Positions 33,128 through 42,085 of a stretch of 64,000 nucleotides of DNA are shown here, one piece after another. The stretch's first letter is position 1. Each line of letters starts with the position of its first letter. The position numbers and the translations under genes are program-made. The DNA is from Candidatus Kuenenia stuttgartensis (GTDB lineage: Bacteria; Planctomycetota; UBA11346): positions 27,217 through 91,216 of the forward strand of contig CAMCMZ010000006.1 in the NCBI GenBank assembly GCA_945876185.1, read 5' to 3'. The notes below the pieces were generated by a model. The model was given only the letters and a program-made list of their open reading frames with translations. It did not search any database and had not been told where the DNA came from.

Positions 33128-33724
33128 GTGCGCCTGGCGGGCCTGATCCTGAGCGCCGCCCTCTCGGCTTCGGCCGCGACTACGGCTGCAGCCGAGGGCC
33201 AGGCACCTGCCCCGGCTGCACCTGCCGCTCCCCTGGCTGCCCTCGGCCGTCTTGGACTGCCTGGGCAGGACGCGGTCCTGACGTCCTCACCCGGCCGGGC
33301 CAAGCCGGTCCAATCTGCTCCTGCCGCCGCGCTGCGCTTCCTGTGGGAGGACAGCCGCTCACTGATCGTGATCGAACCCGGTGCTGGGCGCCTGCGCACC
33401 GCCTGGGTGATCACCCTCAAGGCCGAAGCTCTGCACCAGATCGCCGTCGCCTACCGCGGTCGGGCCTACCGCGATCAGAACGGCGCCATCCATGTCGATG
33501 CGCACGTCGTCGACCGCAAGCAGGGCATGGTCGGCGTCCAGACCGCCAACTGGTACCCCGACAGTTTCGCGTTCCCGGGCGGCGACCGGGTCGTCGCGAT
33601 CGACGATCAGGAGTTCGCCCGCCTGAACGGCGGCACGGTGGATCTCGCCCTCACGCCGCAGGATGGCGAAGCCTTCGCCCGCCTCGCCCATCTCGCCCGC
33701 TGCGTGAACGAGGAATGCTTCTAA
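33128..33724 (+). CDS. Secreted protein of unknown function downstream of rpoN
   Basis: A 198-residue protein beginning with GTG that overlaps the rpoN stop region. It has a signal peptide (LAGLILSAALSASAATTAAA), an Ala/Pro-rich linker, and a domain with ALRFLWEDSRSLIVIEPGAGRLRTAWVITLK and VQTANWYPDSFAFPGGDRVVAIDDQEF. Two cysteines sit close to the C-terminus (CVNEEC). I do not recognise the family. Close coupling with rpoN suggests co-transcription, but a functional link is not implied. Confidence 0.65.
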   Translation: MRLAGLILSAALSASAATTAAAEGQAPAPAAPAAPLAALGRLGLPGQDAVLTSSPGRAKPVQSAPAAALRFLWEDSRSLIVIEPGAGRLRTAWVITLKAEALHQIAVAYRGRAYRDQNGAIHVDAHVVDRKQGMVGVQTANWYPDSFAFPGGDRVVAIDDQEFARLNGGTVDLALTPQDGEAFARLAHLARCVNEECF

Positions 33725-33843
33725 CTAAGCACCACAACCGGCGCTTCACCCTGACCTTCCGGCGAAGAACCGCTCTCATCGACCGCCTGGGCTGAACAAG
33801 TCACGCCATTCACGCCATGTTATTTGGGAGACCGCGGGGGATG

Positions 33844-33905
33844 GCCACAGAGAGCACAAGGATCACATACGCTGGTGCTTTGTGACCTTTGTGCTCCTTT
33901 GTGGC
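33844..33905. repeat. Imperfect inverted repeat of the CCACAGAG/CTTTGTGG type
   Basis: The arms 33844-33867 (GCCACAGAGAGCACAAGGATCACA) and 33881-33905 are imperfect reverse complements. The right arm reads TGTGACCTTTGTGCTCCTTTGTGGC, so a hairpin forms around a 13-base loop. Palindromic repeats with this kind of CACAGAG/CTTTGTG arm are widespread in bacterial genomes. It lies in the 272-base gap before the glycosyltransferase gene, which otherwise shows nothing recognisable. Confidence 0.75.
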
Positions 33906-33996
33906 TACCGACTGTGCTGCAAAAAATTACGACATGTTTTGTGGGAGCGATCTGCGGCCGCCTTGCGACCCGCACGGTGCATCGGACCATGCCGCC

Positions 33997-35136
33997 ATGC
34001 CCACCCCGTTCGACCCGGAACACCTGCGCGTCGCCATCATCCATGAATGGCTGGTAACCTATGCCGGGTCGGAAAAGGTGACCGCCGAACTGCTGGCATT
34101 GTTCCCGCGCGCCGAGGTCTTCACCACGGTTGATTTCCTGCCAGCGGATCAGCGGGCCTTCCTGCGCGGGCGGCCGGTGCACACCACCTTCATCCAGCGC
34201 CTCCCTTTCGCGAAGCGGAAATACCGGGGTTATCTGCCGTTGATGCCGCTCGCGATCGAGCAGTTCGATCTGTCCGGATTCGACCTGGTGTTGTCAAGTT
34301 CGCACGCGGTGGCGAAAGGTGTGCTGACCGGACCGGATCAGCCGCACATCTGTTATTGCCACACCCCAGCCCGCTACGCGTGGGATCTCCAAGCGAGATA
34401 CCTCGCCGAAGCTGGGCTGGGTTGGGGCCTGCGCGGATTGCTCGCGCGCTGGCTCCTTCATCGCTTCCGCCAGTGGGATACACGGGCGGCGCTGGGCGTT
34501 GACCATTTCATCGCCAACAGCCGCTACATCGGCCGCCGCATCGCCAAGTCCTACCGCCGCGAATCGACGGTCATCCATCCGCCGGTCGACGTCGAGCGCT
34601 TCACCCCCGACGACCAGCCGCGCGAGGATGTCTTCCTCGCCGCCAGCCGGGTGGTGCCCTACAAGCGCCTCGACCTGCTGGTCGAGGCATTCAAGCTGAT
34701 GCCCGACCGCCGCCTGCAGGTCATCGGCGACGGGCCCGGTCTGGCGAAGTTGCACCAGCTCGCCGGCCCCAACGTCGAGATCCTGGGCTGGCAGCCGGAT
34801 GCGGTGCTGCGCGAGCGCATGCGCCGCTGCCGCGCCTTCCTGTTCGCGGCCGAAGAAGACTTCGGCATCATCCCGGTCGAAGCCCTGGCCTGCGGCACGC
34901 CGGTGATCGCCTACGGACGCGGCGGCAGTTGCGAAACCCTCGTCGAGGGCGTCACTGGCACGTTCTTCCCCGAGCAGACCGTCGCCTCGGTGCGCGACGC
35001 GGTCGAACGGTTCTGCGCTCAACCGGCTGCGGATCCTGCAGCCTGCCGCCATCAGGCCGAGAAGTTTTCGATTCCACGCTTTCGCACAGAGATCCTGGCC
35101 CATCTGCGCCACGTCTGGGAGACGTATCCGCGCTGA
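33997..35136 (+). CDS. GT4-family glycosyltransferase
   Basis: 379 residues, GT-B fold. The N-terminal domain opens RVAIIHEWLVTYAGSEKVTAELLALFP and has the acceptor-side motif CYCHTPARYAWDL. The C-terminal donor domain shows SRVVPYKRLDLLVEAFKLM, VIGDGP, and EDFGIIPVEALACGTPVIAYGRGG (the E-x7-E motif). Such enzymes transfer a sugar from a nucleotide-sugar donor in exopolysaccharide, O-antigen or glycolipid synthesis, and the substrates cannot be told. The ATG at 33997 gives the family-typical N-terminus. The 36 codons upstream in frame run through repeat DNA. It is convergent with the KdsC-type gene. Confidence 0.9.
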   Translation: MPTPFDPEHLRVAIIHEWLVTYAGSEKVTAELLALFPRAEVFTTVDFLPADQRAFLRGRPVHTTFIQRLPFAKRKYRGYLPLMPLAIEQFDLSGFDLVLSSSHAVAKGVLTGPDQPHICYCHTPARYAWDLQARYLAEAGLGWGLRGLLARWLLHRFRQWDTRAALGVDHFIANSRYIGRRIAKSYRRESTVIHPPVDVERFTPDDQPREDVFLAASRVVPYKRLDLLVEAFKLMPDRRLQVIGDGPGLAKLHQLAGPNVEILGWQPDAVLRERMRRCRAFLFAAEEDFGIIPVEALACGTPVIAYGRGGSCETLVEGVTGTFFPEQTVASVRDAVERFCAQPAADPAACRHQAEKFSIPRFRTEILAHLRHVWETYPR

Positions 35137-35165
35137 ACCCCACGTTGAACTGGCTTCAAGTCACC

Positions 35166-35187
35166 CGAGCCGGCTTCAACCGGCTCG
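35166..35187. terminator. Hairpin between convergent genes
   Basis: A perfect 8-bp stem (CGAGCCGG / CCGGCTCG) with a 6-base loop in the 76-base gap between two convergent genes. It lacks a T-tract, so a terminator role is only suggested by position. Confidence 0.4.
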
Positions 35188-35212
35188 CGCGTCCCATGGG
35201 GACGTCTCGATG

Positions 35213-36292
35213 TCAGCCTGGCCGGGCAGCGCGGATGCGGTCGCACAGTTCGCGCACCGCCCCACGGCCACCGCGCCGACTGAGCCGTACCTCGCAGATG
35301 GCGCTGACCTCGGACACGGCATCCGCCGGAGCGGCCGCCACCCCGGCAAGATGCAGGCAGCCCAGGTCGCCATCGTCGTCGCCGACGTAGGCGACCTGCG
35401 TCGCGGTAAGCCCGAGTTCGGCGCACCACGCCCGCAGCATCGGCACCTTGTCCTTGCAACCGTGCGCGACCCGGCCGATGCCGAGCTTGGCGCAGCGGGC
35501 GCGCACCGACGGGCTGTCCTCGGCGGTGATGATCCCGAGTTCGATGCCGAACCGCTTGCGCAATCCGATGAGACCATGCGCGTCGCGGGTGTCGAAGCGC
35601 TTGAGCGCCTCGCCCTCGCCGCCGTAGTACATGCCGCCATCGGTGAGCGTCCCGTCGACATCGCAGACCACCAAGCGGACGCCGGCGAGACGACGTTCCT
35701 GCGCTGCCGCTGCCAGCCCGGGCAGCGCTAAAGGATCGCCGTTCCAGCGCGCGCCGGGCAGGTCCAAGGCGACCGGCACGGCGATGGCGGCGGGATCGTC
35801 GCGTTCCCAGGCGCTGCGCGACAGCGCCACCAGGGCGCCGTCCTCTGCCAAAGCCTCGCCAGCACCGCGCCGGCCGTCAGGGCCGCGCAGGCGACCGGTC
35901 GCCACTGCGCTCACTGCCGCCGGTGCGCCGCCATCGAGCGCGGTCAAAACCTGGGCGACCTGGCCGGATTCCAGCAAGGCTGAGTCGGAGGCGGCGAGCA
36001 CCAGGCGCGACCACGCTCCGGCCGCCGCAGCGGTGGAACGCATCGCCGCCACCGGATCGATTTCGAGCGCATCGCGCTGTACCGCGACCAGCGGCACCTG
36101 CGCGGCGACGGCCGCCACCGCAACATCGGCCGTGCGCAGATGCACCGCCGCGATGGCCGGACAGCCGGCGAGGGCGGCCAGGCAGCGCTGGATGGCCGGG
36201 CGAGATCCGACCGGGCGCAGGGCGGCGGCGGCCTGCGCGGCGGTAACGGTGACAATAGCGATGGTGGTGGGGGCGGTGGTGACAGTGGTCAT
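35213..36292 (-). CDS. Degenerate cytidylyltransferase-like domain fused to KdsC-type HAD phosphatase
   Basis: A 359-residue protein. The C-terminal ~170 residues are a KdsC-like HAD phosphatase: VVCDVDGTLTDGGMYYGGEGEALKRFDTRDAHGLIGL (catalytic Asp pair), IITAEDSPSVRARCAKLGI, KDKVPMLRAW and YVGDDDGDLGCL. KdsC releases phosphate from Kdo 8-phosphate, and related enzymes act on sialic-acid-type 9-phosphates. The N-terminal ~190 residues resemble a NeuA/KdsB-type nucleotidyltransferase in outline (SRPAIQRCLAALAGCPAIAAVHLRT) but lack the expected (I)PARxGSKxxxxKN substrate loop, so that half is likely inactive. Together with waaA it points to Kdo-containing LPS. Confidence 0.75.
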   Translation of the reverse strand: MTTVTTAPTTIAIVTVTAAQAAAALRPVGSRPAIQRCLAALAGCPAIAAVHLRTADVAVAAVAAQVPLVAVQRDALEIDPVAAMRSTAAAAGAWSRLVLAASDSALLESGQVAQVLTALDGGAPAAVSAVATGRLRGPDGRRGAGEALAEDGALVALSRSAWERDDPAAIAVPVALDLPGARWNGDPLALPGLAAAAQERRLAGVRLVVCDVDGTLTDGGMYYGGEGEALKRFDTRDAHGLIGLRKRFGIELGIITAEDSPSVRARCAKLGIGRVAHGCKDKVPMLRAWCAELGLTATQVAYVGDDDGDLGCLHLAGVAAAPADAVSEVSAICEVRLSRRGGRGAVRELCDRIRAARPG

Positions 36293-36320
36293 TGGCGAAG
36301 ATCCTTGGGCAGGAGGAGGC

Positions 36321-39227
36321 TCACACGATCAGCCGATCGAACCACTCCCGCGCCCGTTCGCGGGTCAGATGCAGGTCCTCGTCCATCGCCGCGAGCGACG
36401 TATAGCCGCAGCGGCGGGCAAGGGCCGCGCGCGGGCCGGGCTCGGTCGGGATGGAGCTGACCGCCTTGCCGGCGGCGAGGCGCATGCGCGATTCGATCTG
36501 GCGCAGGCGCTTCAGGCCGGTGGTCAGTTCGACCGCCGCGATGGGGGATATCGCCCCGCAGGTGCCCAGATGGCGGATCAGGCCGATGGTACCCTGGCCC
36601 TCGGGCAGCGAGACCGGATCGCGGCCGAGGCAGAGGTATTGACAGATGAACTCGTGGTCGACGTAGCCGCCCCGGCCGCGCTTGAGGTGGTCGCGCCCGG
36701 CGACGGATTCCTCCAGGCGCTGGCGCATGGCACGTACCTGGGCCGCAGCGTCGCCAGGCAGGGGCCGGCCGATCGCGGCGGCGCGCACCAGCTCGACCGC
36801 CTCGGTGCCCAGGCGCGGATCGCCGGCGACCAGGCGGGTCCGCACCATCGCCAGGCGCTCCCATACTTCGCGCGGTTCGCTCCAGTAGCGCGCAAGCGCG
36901 GCGGTGGTCGCGACCAGTTCGGACTGGTCGCCATAGGGTCTCAGACGCGGGTCAAGTTCGAAGACGCGGCCCTCCTGCAGGCAGGTCATGAAATCCTGTG
37001 CGACCTTGGTCCAGAACTCCTCGCCACCACGATCTTGACGCGGGCAGTGGCCGCCGGGATCGCAGACGAAGATGACGTCCAGGTCGGAGGCGTAGCTGAG
37101 CTCGCCGCCGCCGAGCTTGCCCAGGCCGAGCACTGCGAAGCGGGTCGGGCGGCCGGATTCCATCGGCACGCCCCAGGCGCGGGCGCGCTCGGCGATGATG
37201 CGCTGGAGTGCCGCCGCGATCACCGCGTCGGCGACGGTGGTCAGGCGGCGGCCGACCTGTTCCTGGTCGGCGCCTTCCAGTTCGCGCACCGCAATGACTG
37301 CGGTCTCGCGCGCGACCAGGAAATGCAGCGGGGGCGCTGGATTCGCCAGGCCCTGCACCAGCGAACGCGCCTCGTAGTGCAGCGCCGACACCGGTTTATC
37401 GCGCGTCGACAGCGTATCGCAGATCTCGTCGGGCAGGCCGGGCACGGTGGCGAATAGTTCGACCAGGAAGTTCGACCAGCCGCAGAGCGAGACGAAGAGC
37501 TCCAGGATCAGGGGGCGCTGGCCAAGCAGATCGAAGAAGGTCGCCCGCCCGCCCACCGCGGTCACCACCCGGGCGAGGTTGGACAGAGTGCGGTCCGGCT
37601 CGGGAGTCTCGCGGATCAGGTGCAGCAGGAGCGGCAGGATGAGCACCAGGCTGCGCTCGGTACGTTGACGCGAGAGGACGAAGAACGGCTCAACCGCCAA
37701 CGCGCGCAAGTTGGCAGCAGCAGTCGCGACATCGGTGAAGCCGATGCCGCCCAGGAAGCGCCCGGCCAGGCGCGCGTCGGCCTCGCCCTGAACAATGAGC
37801 GCGAGCAGCGCGTCCTGTGCTTCGGGCACGGCCAGGAAGTGGCGGGTGCACAGTTCGCGCACCCGGCGGCGGACACGGTCGAGCTCGGCATCGAAGCGCT
37901 CCAGCCCGTCCGGACCGGCATAGCCGCAGCGGGCCGCAACTGCCCGACGCGCCGGGATCGCCGCCGGGATCTCATGCTCCTGCCGGTCCTCCCAGATCTG
38001 CAGGCGGTGTTCGACCTGGCGCAGCCAGAGGTAGTGCCGGATCAGCTCGTCGGCATCCGTGCGCGGCACGATGCCGCGATCGGCGAGGGCGCGCAGGGTC
38101 GGGATGGTCGAACGGCTGCGTAGTCCTGGGTCGCGGCCGGCGTACAGGAGCTGGAAATACTGCGCGAGGAACTCGATGTCGCGGATGCCGCCGGCCCCGG
38201 TCTTGATGTTGGCCGACTGAGCGCGTTCCTCAATGCGCCGGCGCATGGTGCGCGCCTCGTCGATGACCTCCCACGGCGGATCGACCGGATGGATCCAGGG
38301 GCCGAGTTCGGCGAGCAGACGCTCGCCCACCCCGATCGCCCCGGCGATGGCGCGCGCCTTGAGCATCGCTTGCCGTTCCCACGGCCGGCCGACCGACCAG
38401 TAATAATCCTCGGTTTCGCGCCGTGACAGGGCGAGTTCGCCGCGGTCGCCTTCGGGTCTGAGGCGCATGTCGATGCGGAAGATGCGCCCGGCCGCGGTGG
38501 GTTCGTCGAGGATGCGCACCACCTCGGCACCCAGGCGCTGGAAGGCGGCATGGTGGTCGATCTCGGGAATCTCCGGCTCAGGCGGTTCATAGACGAAGAT
38601 GAGGTCGATGTCGGACGAATAGTTCAGCTCGCGGCCACCGAGCTTGCCCATGCCGAGCACGGCGAAGCGTTGGAGCGCGTCCAACCCCGGATGGCGCACC
38701 TCGATCCGCCGTGCGGCGAGGCCCAGCGCCGCATCGACCAGCACGTCGGCGAGGTCGGACAGCTCGCCCACCACGGCGGGGAAGGCCAGGGCCTCGACCG
38801 CATCGCCCACCATGATGCGGACAAGGTGGCGGTTCTTGAAACGCGCGAGCCGGCAGCGCTGTTCCTCCATATCGGGGCCGCCTTCAGCGCGGTCGGCCCC
38901 CTCAGCCAAGGCGGCGGCCAATTCGCGTGCCAACTGGTGCCGGCCGAAGACGAAATGGTGCTCGTTGGCGGCGACCAATCGCCGGAATGCCTCGGGATCG
39001 AGCAGCGCCTGGGCCGCACCGTGCCGGCTGACCGCGCCCAGGCGAAGGAACTTGGCGACGCAACGCGCATCGGCCAGGCAGGCTGCGGCGCGCGGATCCT
39101 CCGCCAAGGTCCGCAGATCGCGACGCGCCTGCTCCGGATCCGGAACCATGGCGATCGCCTGCGATGCCAAAAGGGCCTGCGCCGCCAACAGGGTCGGAAA
39201 TGGATCGTTCGGGTCGGGTGCAGACAC
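36321..39227 (-). CDS. glnE: Bifunctional glutamine synthetase adenylyltransferase/deadenylase GlnE
   Basis: About 968 residues from the GTG chosen, near the 945 typical of the family. It adenylylates and de-adenylylates glutamine synthetase in response to PII. It has two nucleotidyltransferase domains with the GlnE motif G-x-G-K-L-G-G-x-E-L-x-Y-x-S-D-x-D: GMGKLGGRELNYSSDIDLIFVYE (deadenylylating, N-terminal) and GLGKLGGGELSYASDLDVIFVCD (adenylylating, C-terminal), each followed by its helical domain. A longer reading frame (to 39725) overlaps the divergent GspE-like gene and is rejected. The exact start is uncertain: a later ATG could also serve. Confidence 0.93.
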   Translation of the reverse strand: MSAPDPNDPFPTLLAAQALLASQAIAMVPDPEQARRDLRTLAEDPRAAACLADARCVAKFLRLGAVSRHGAAQALLDPEAFRRLVAANEHHFVFGRHQLARELAAALAEGADRAEGGPDMEEQRCRLARFKNRHLVRIMVGDAVEALAFPAVVGELSDLADVLVDAALGLAARRIEVRHPGLDALQRFAVLGMGKLGGRELNYSSDIDLIFVYEPPEPEIPEIDHHAAFQRLGAEVVRILDEPTAAGRIFRIDMRLRPEGDRGELALSRRETEDYYWSVGRPWERQAMLKARAIAGAIGVGERLLAELGPWIHPVDPPWEVIDEARTMRRRIEERAQSANIKTGAGGIRDIEFLAQYFQLLYAGRDPGLRSRSTIPTLRALADRGIVPRTDADELIRHYLWLRQVEHRLQIWEDRQEHEIPAAIPARRAVAARCGYAGPDGLERFDAELDRVRRRVRELCTRHFLAVPEAQDALLALIVQGEADARLAGRFLGGIGFTDVATAAANLRALAVEPFFVLSRQRTERSLVLILPLLLHLIRETPEPDRTLSNLARVVTAVGGRATFFDLLGQRPLILELFVSLCGWSNFLVELFATVPGLPDEICDTLSTRDKPVSALHYEARSLVQGLANPAPPLHFLVARETAVIAVRELEGADQEQVGRRLTTVADAVIAAALQRIIAERARAWGVPMESGRPTRFAVLGLGKLGGGELSYASDLDVIFVCDPGGHCPRQDRGGEEFWTKVAQDFMTCLQEGRVFELDPRLRPYGDQSELVATTAALARYWSEPREVWERLAMVRTRLVAGDPRLGTEAVELVRAAAIGRPLPGDAAAQVRAMRQRLEESVAGRDHLKRGRGGYVDHEFICQYLCLGRDPVSLPEGQGTIGLIRHLGTCGAISPIAAVELTTGLKRLRQIESRMRLAAGKAVSSIPTEPGPRAALARRCGYTSLAAMDEDLHLTRERAREWFDRLIV

Positions 39228-39403
39228 GCGGGCAGTCTTGGGACCAGACTCCCGCCACAAGGCCGGGACCAGACGCCCAGCCGGCGACACTGGGTGCCAC
39301 GCCGGGACAGGTCGCCCCTGCTTGATAGCAGGACGCCTTTGCGGAGCGGAGCTGGGTCGCATACTCGCCACATCGCCCGATCCAGGGCGGCGACGGAGTC
39401 GCG

Positions 39404-41092
39404 ATGCCCAAGCACAAGCTGATTGGCGAGATCCTGGTCGAGCACGAATCCTGCACCGAAGAAGCGGTGAAGGAGGCCTTGAACCGGCAGATGTCGGGAG
39501 ACAAGCGGTTGATTGGCGCGATCCTGGTCGCGAACCAGGCCAGCCAGCCGGAAGACGTGGCGCGCGCCCTGGCGGAGCAGTGCGACCTGCGCTTCTACGA
39601 CCTCGACACCTACGACATCCCGCCCCAGGTACTGCACCTCGTGCCCGAGACCCTGGCGCGCGACAAGAAGGTCTGCCCGGTGCAGGTATCGGGCAAGACG
39701 CTGACCGTGGCGATGGCCAATCCAATGGACCTGGAGGCTGTCGACACGCTCCGGTTCTCGACCTCGCTCGCGATCGAGGTCGCCTGCGCCAGCGAACGCC
39801 AGATCCTCGCGGTGCTGGAAAAACACTGGGGCCTGACCACCGAGAAACTCGACGCGCAACTGAGTGAATTCACCCAGAACATGGAGGTCCGCGCCGCCGG
39901 CGACGACGGCGGCGACCAGGGCGACGATGCGATCATCGTCAAGTTCGTGCAGAACATCATCAGCGAGGCGGTGAAGGGCCGGGCGTCCGACATCCACGTC
40001 GAACCGATGATCGACCACCTGCGCATCCGCTACCGCATCGACGGCGTATGCATGACCATGGAGCCGACCCCGAAGCGCCTGCAAGGGCCGATCCTGCAGC
40101 GCCTGAAGATCATGGCCGGCATGCAGATCGAGGAAAAACGTCGACCCCAGGACGGCCGCATCAAGCTGAAAATTGGCGAAAAGAAGCTCGACCTGCGCGT
40201 GAGCGCCCTGCCGGCGGTCTACGGCGAGTCGATCGTGATGCGCATCCTCGACAGCGAGAGCCTGCGCCTGTCGCTCGACGACATGGGCTTCGACGCCACC
40301 GACCTCAAGACCTACAACAACCTGATCAAGCGCCCCAACGGCATCATCCTGGTCACCGGACCGACCGGTTCCGGCAAGACGACCACGCTGTATGCCACGC
40401 TGTATTCGCTCAACACCGTCGACCGCAAGATCATCACGGCGGAAGACCCGGTCGAATACCACCTGTCCGGCATCAACCAGTGCCAGGTGAATGCCAAGAT
40501 CGGCCTCGATTTCCCGCGCATCCTGCGCTCCATGCTGCGCCAGGCGCCGAACGTCATCCTGGTCGGCGAGATCCGCGACGCCGACACCGCCCGCATCGCG
40601 ATCAACGCGTCGCTCACCGGCCACTTGGTCTTCTCGACCCTGCACACCAACGACGCGCCCAGCGCGATCACCCGCCTCATCGACATGGGGGTTGAACCAT
40701 TCCTGGTCGCAACCTCGATCCAGGCCGTGGTCGCCCAGCGCCTGATCCGGACGATCTGCCCGAAATGCGTGGAGACCTACCAGCCGGACGCCAAGACCCT
40801 GCTGTCGCTCAACCTCAAGCCGGAGCAGTGGTCCAACCACCCTTTCAAGCGCGGGGTCGGCTGCGACCACTGCCACGGGTCCGGGTTCCGTGGCCGCAAG
40901 GGCATTTTCGAGCTGATGGTGATGAACCAGCAGCTGCGCGACCTCGCCTTCAACAAGGCCCCCTTCCAGGAGGTCCGCAAGGCGGCGATCGCCAACGGCA
41001 TGACCACGCTCGCCCAGGACGGCGCGCGCAAGTGCACCGCCGGCATCACCACGGTCGATGAGGTCGTCCGCATGGCCAAGGTCGACGACTGA
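39404..41092 (+). CDS. GspE/PilB-type secretion or type IV pilus assembly ATPase
   Basis: A 562-residue hexameric ATPase. The N-terminal GspE_N/MshEN domain (KLIGEILVEHESCTEEAVKEALNRQ, with a second RLIGAILVANQASQPEDVARAL half) is followed by the AAA domain with Walker A GPTGSGKTTTLYATLY, the Asp box TAEDPVEY, Walker B ILVGEIRDADTA and the His box TGHLVFSTLHTNDAPSAITRL. The zinc-binding CPKC...CDHC region of PilB/GspE is present near residue 460-495. It drives pilin or pseudopilin polymerisation at the inner membrane. No other pilus or type II secretion gene lies in the window. It is divergent from glnE. Confidence 0.93.
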   Translation: MPKHKLIGEILVEHESCTEEAVKEALNRQMSGDKRLIGAILVANQASQPEDVARALAEQCDLRFYDLDTYDIPPQVLHLVPETLARDKKVCPVQVSGKTLTVAMANPMDLEAVDTLRFSTSLAIEVACASERQILAVLEKHWGLTTEKLDAQLSEFTQNMEVRAAGDDGGDQGDDAIIVKFVQNIISEAVKGRASDIHVEPMIDHLRIRYRIDGVCMTMEPTPKRLQGPILQRLKIMAGMQIEEKRRPQDGRIKLKIGEKKLDLRVSALPAVYGESIVMRILDSESLRLSLDDMGFDATDLKTYNNLIKRPNGIILVTGPTGSGKTTTLYATLYSLNTVDRKIITAEDPVEYHLSGINQCQVNAKIGLDFPRILRSMLRQAPNVILVGEIRDADTARIAINASLTGHLVFSTLHTNDAPSAITRLIDMGVEPFLVATSIQAVVAQRLIRTICPKCVETYQPDAKTLLSLNLKPEQWSNHPFKRGVGCDHCHGSGFRGRKGIFELMVMNQQLRDLAFNKAPFQEVRKAAIANGMTTLAQDGARKCTAGITTVDEVVRMAKVDD

Positions 41093-41097
41093 ACTTT

Positions 41098-41199
41098 AAA
41101 AATCGCAATTGCACCCCAGCTGCGGCGTTGGTCGTCGGTCATGTGGCGCTGCCACACTCCCTCCTCCCGCCTTGCATCTGGGGTACACTTGCGATTTTT
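41098..41199 (-). repeat. Dispersed palindromic repeat, short form, copy B
   Basis: A 102-bp copy of the family described at 725-924, in the opposite orientation. It starts AAAAATCGCAATTGC, ends CACTTGCGATTTTT, and lacks the internal ~100 bp of the long form. It begins six bases after the GspE-like stop codon and shares more than 90% of its sequence with copy C in tandem. The A-tract/T-tract ends on a stem are what a bidirectional intrinsic terminator would look like. Confidence 0.85.
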
Positions 41200-41230
41200 C
41201 TAGGGCCCTTGAGTGATCGTGGTTTGACTC

Positions 41231-41323
41231 AATTGAACCCCAGCTGCGGCGTTGGTCGTCGGTCATGTGGCGCTGCCACACTTCCTCCTCCCGCCTTGCA
41301 TCTGGGGTACACTTGCGATTTTT
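41231..41323 (-). repeat. Dispersed palindromic repeat, short form, copy C
   Basis: A 93-bp tandem partner of copy B, offset by 124 bp. The left end is shortened (CAATTGAACCCC instead of AAAAATCGCAATTGC), and the right end still ends GCGATTTTT. Copies B and C together fill the gap between the GspE-like stop and the convergent zincin gene. Confidence 0.85.
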
Positions 41324-41363
41324 CTTGGATTTCTTGAGTGGAGTTTCGCTTTTTTCGCCGAAC

Positions 41364-41972
41364 TTAACCTCGGCCGAGCGCTTCCAGTTCGTCCTCATCG
41401 TAGCCCAGGTAGTGGCCGAGTTCGTGCAGCAGGGTCTGGCGCACCTCGGCATCGAACTCGCGCGCCGTGGTCGCCGCGTGCTCGTGCGATCGGCGCCAAA
41501 GATGGATGCGCGGGCTGAGTTCGCCCAGCGCCTCGGGTTCGCCGCGAGGCGCTCCTTCGAACAGGCCCATCAATTCCGGATCCTCATGGTCGCCCAGTTC
41601 GACGGGCAGGGCGTAATCGGCCAGGCAGAGGGTGACTTCCTTGAGTGCGGTCTGGAGCGGCGCTGGCAACGCATCCGCGGCCAGATCGACTGAACGCTGG
41701 AACCTCGCCCAGGACACTCGGTAGGGCGGGGCGCAGGGATCCGATTTCGCCTTGGTCGCGCGCAGGAAGGCCCGATCGGCCTGGATCAGGCGGCCGCTGC
41801 GCTCCAGGGCGCAGCCAAGCCACCACCAGCCATCGCCGTGCTCGGGGAAAGACTCCACCGCATGCCGGGCAAGGGCGATCGCCCGTTCGGTCCGACCGAG
41901 GCGGTAGGCCTCCCAGGCGGGTTCCAGAAGCTCAGCCAGACGCGGATCGACATCACCCTGCACATCAGTCAT
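41364..41972 (-). CDS. Zincin-type metallopeptidase-like protein (DUF1025/PF06262-type) with TPR-like N-terminus
   Basis: A 202-residue protein. The C-terminus carries the compact zincin motif TLLHELGHYLGYDEDELEALG, typical of the minimal metallopeptidases annotated as zincin_1, with EVRQ just before it. The N-terminal ~90 residues are helical, with TPR-like pairs (PAWEAYRLGRTERAIALARHAVESFPEHGDGWWWLG). Proteolytic activity is not proven for this family. A second Met at 42005 is less likely than the ATG used here (MTDVQGD). A 10-bp tandem repeat lies just upstream in the probable promoter. Confidence 0.8.
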   Translation of the reverse strand: MTDVQGDVDPRLAELLEPAWEAYRLGRTERAIALARHAVESFPEHGDGWWWLGCALERSGRLIQADRAFLRATKAKSDPCAPPYRVSWARFQRSVDLAADALPAPLQTALKEVTLCLADYALPVELGDHEDPELMGLFEGAPRGEPEALGELSPRIHLWRRSHEHAATTAREFDAEVRQTLLHELGHYLGYDEDELEALGRG

Positions 41973-42018
41973 GGGACCATTCCAGCGATGGGCCGCGCTG
42001 GACAAGCGGCAATCCCAC

Positions 42019-42078
42019 TCTGTCCGACTCAGTCCGACTCAGTCCGACTCAGTCCGACTCAGTCCGACTCAGTCCGAC
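42019..42078 (-). repeat. 10-bp tandem repeat upstream of the zincin gene
   Basis: Six copies, the first imperfect and the last partial, of AGTCCGACTC, head to tail, ending seven bases before the 3' end of the lipoprotein gene at 42086. It occupies the space where the promoter of the zincin gene should lie. Because 10 bp is about one helical turn, copy number would change spacing without changing helical phase. Confidence 0.9.
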
Positions 42079-42085
42079 GGGTGCG

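Noticed and set aside
31450..33420. A 656-codon minus-strand frame across rpoN
   Set aside because: The plus strand encodes sigma-54 with the RpoN box. The opposite frame has biased composition and no motifs.
41098..41323. Short palindromic repeats considered as an insertion sequence
   Set aside because: At about 100 bp each they cannot encode a transposase and none is adjacent. They are best called non-autonomous or terminator-like repeats.
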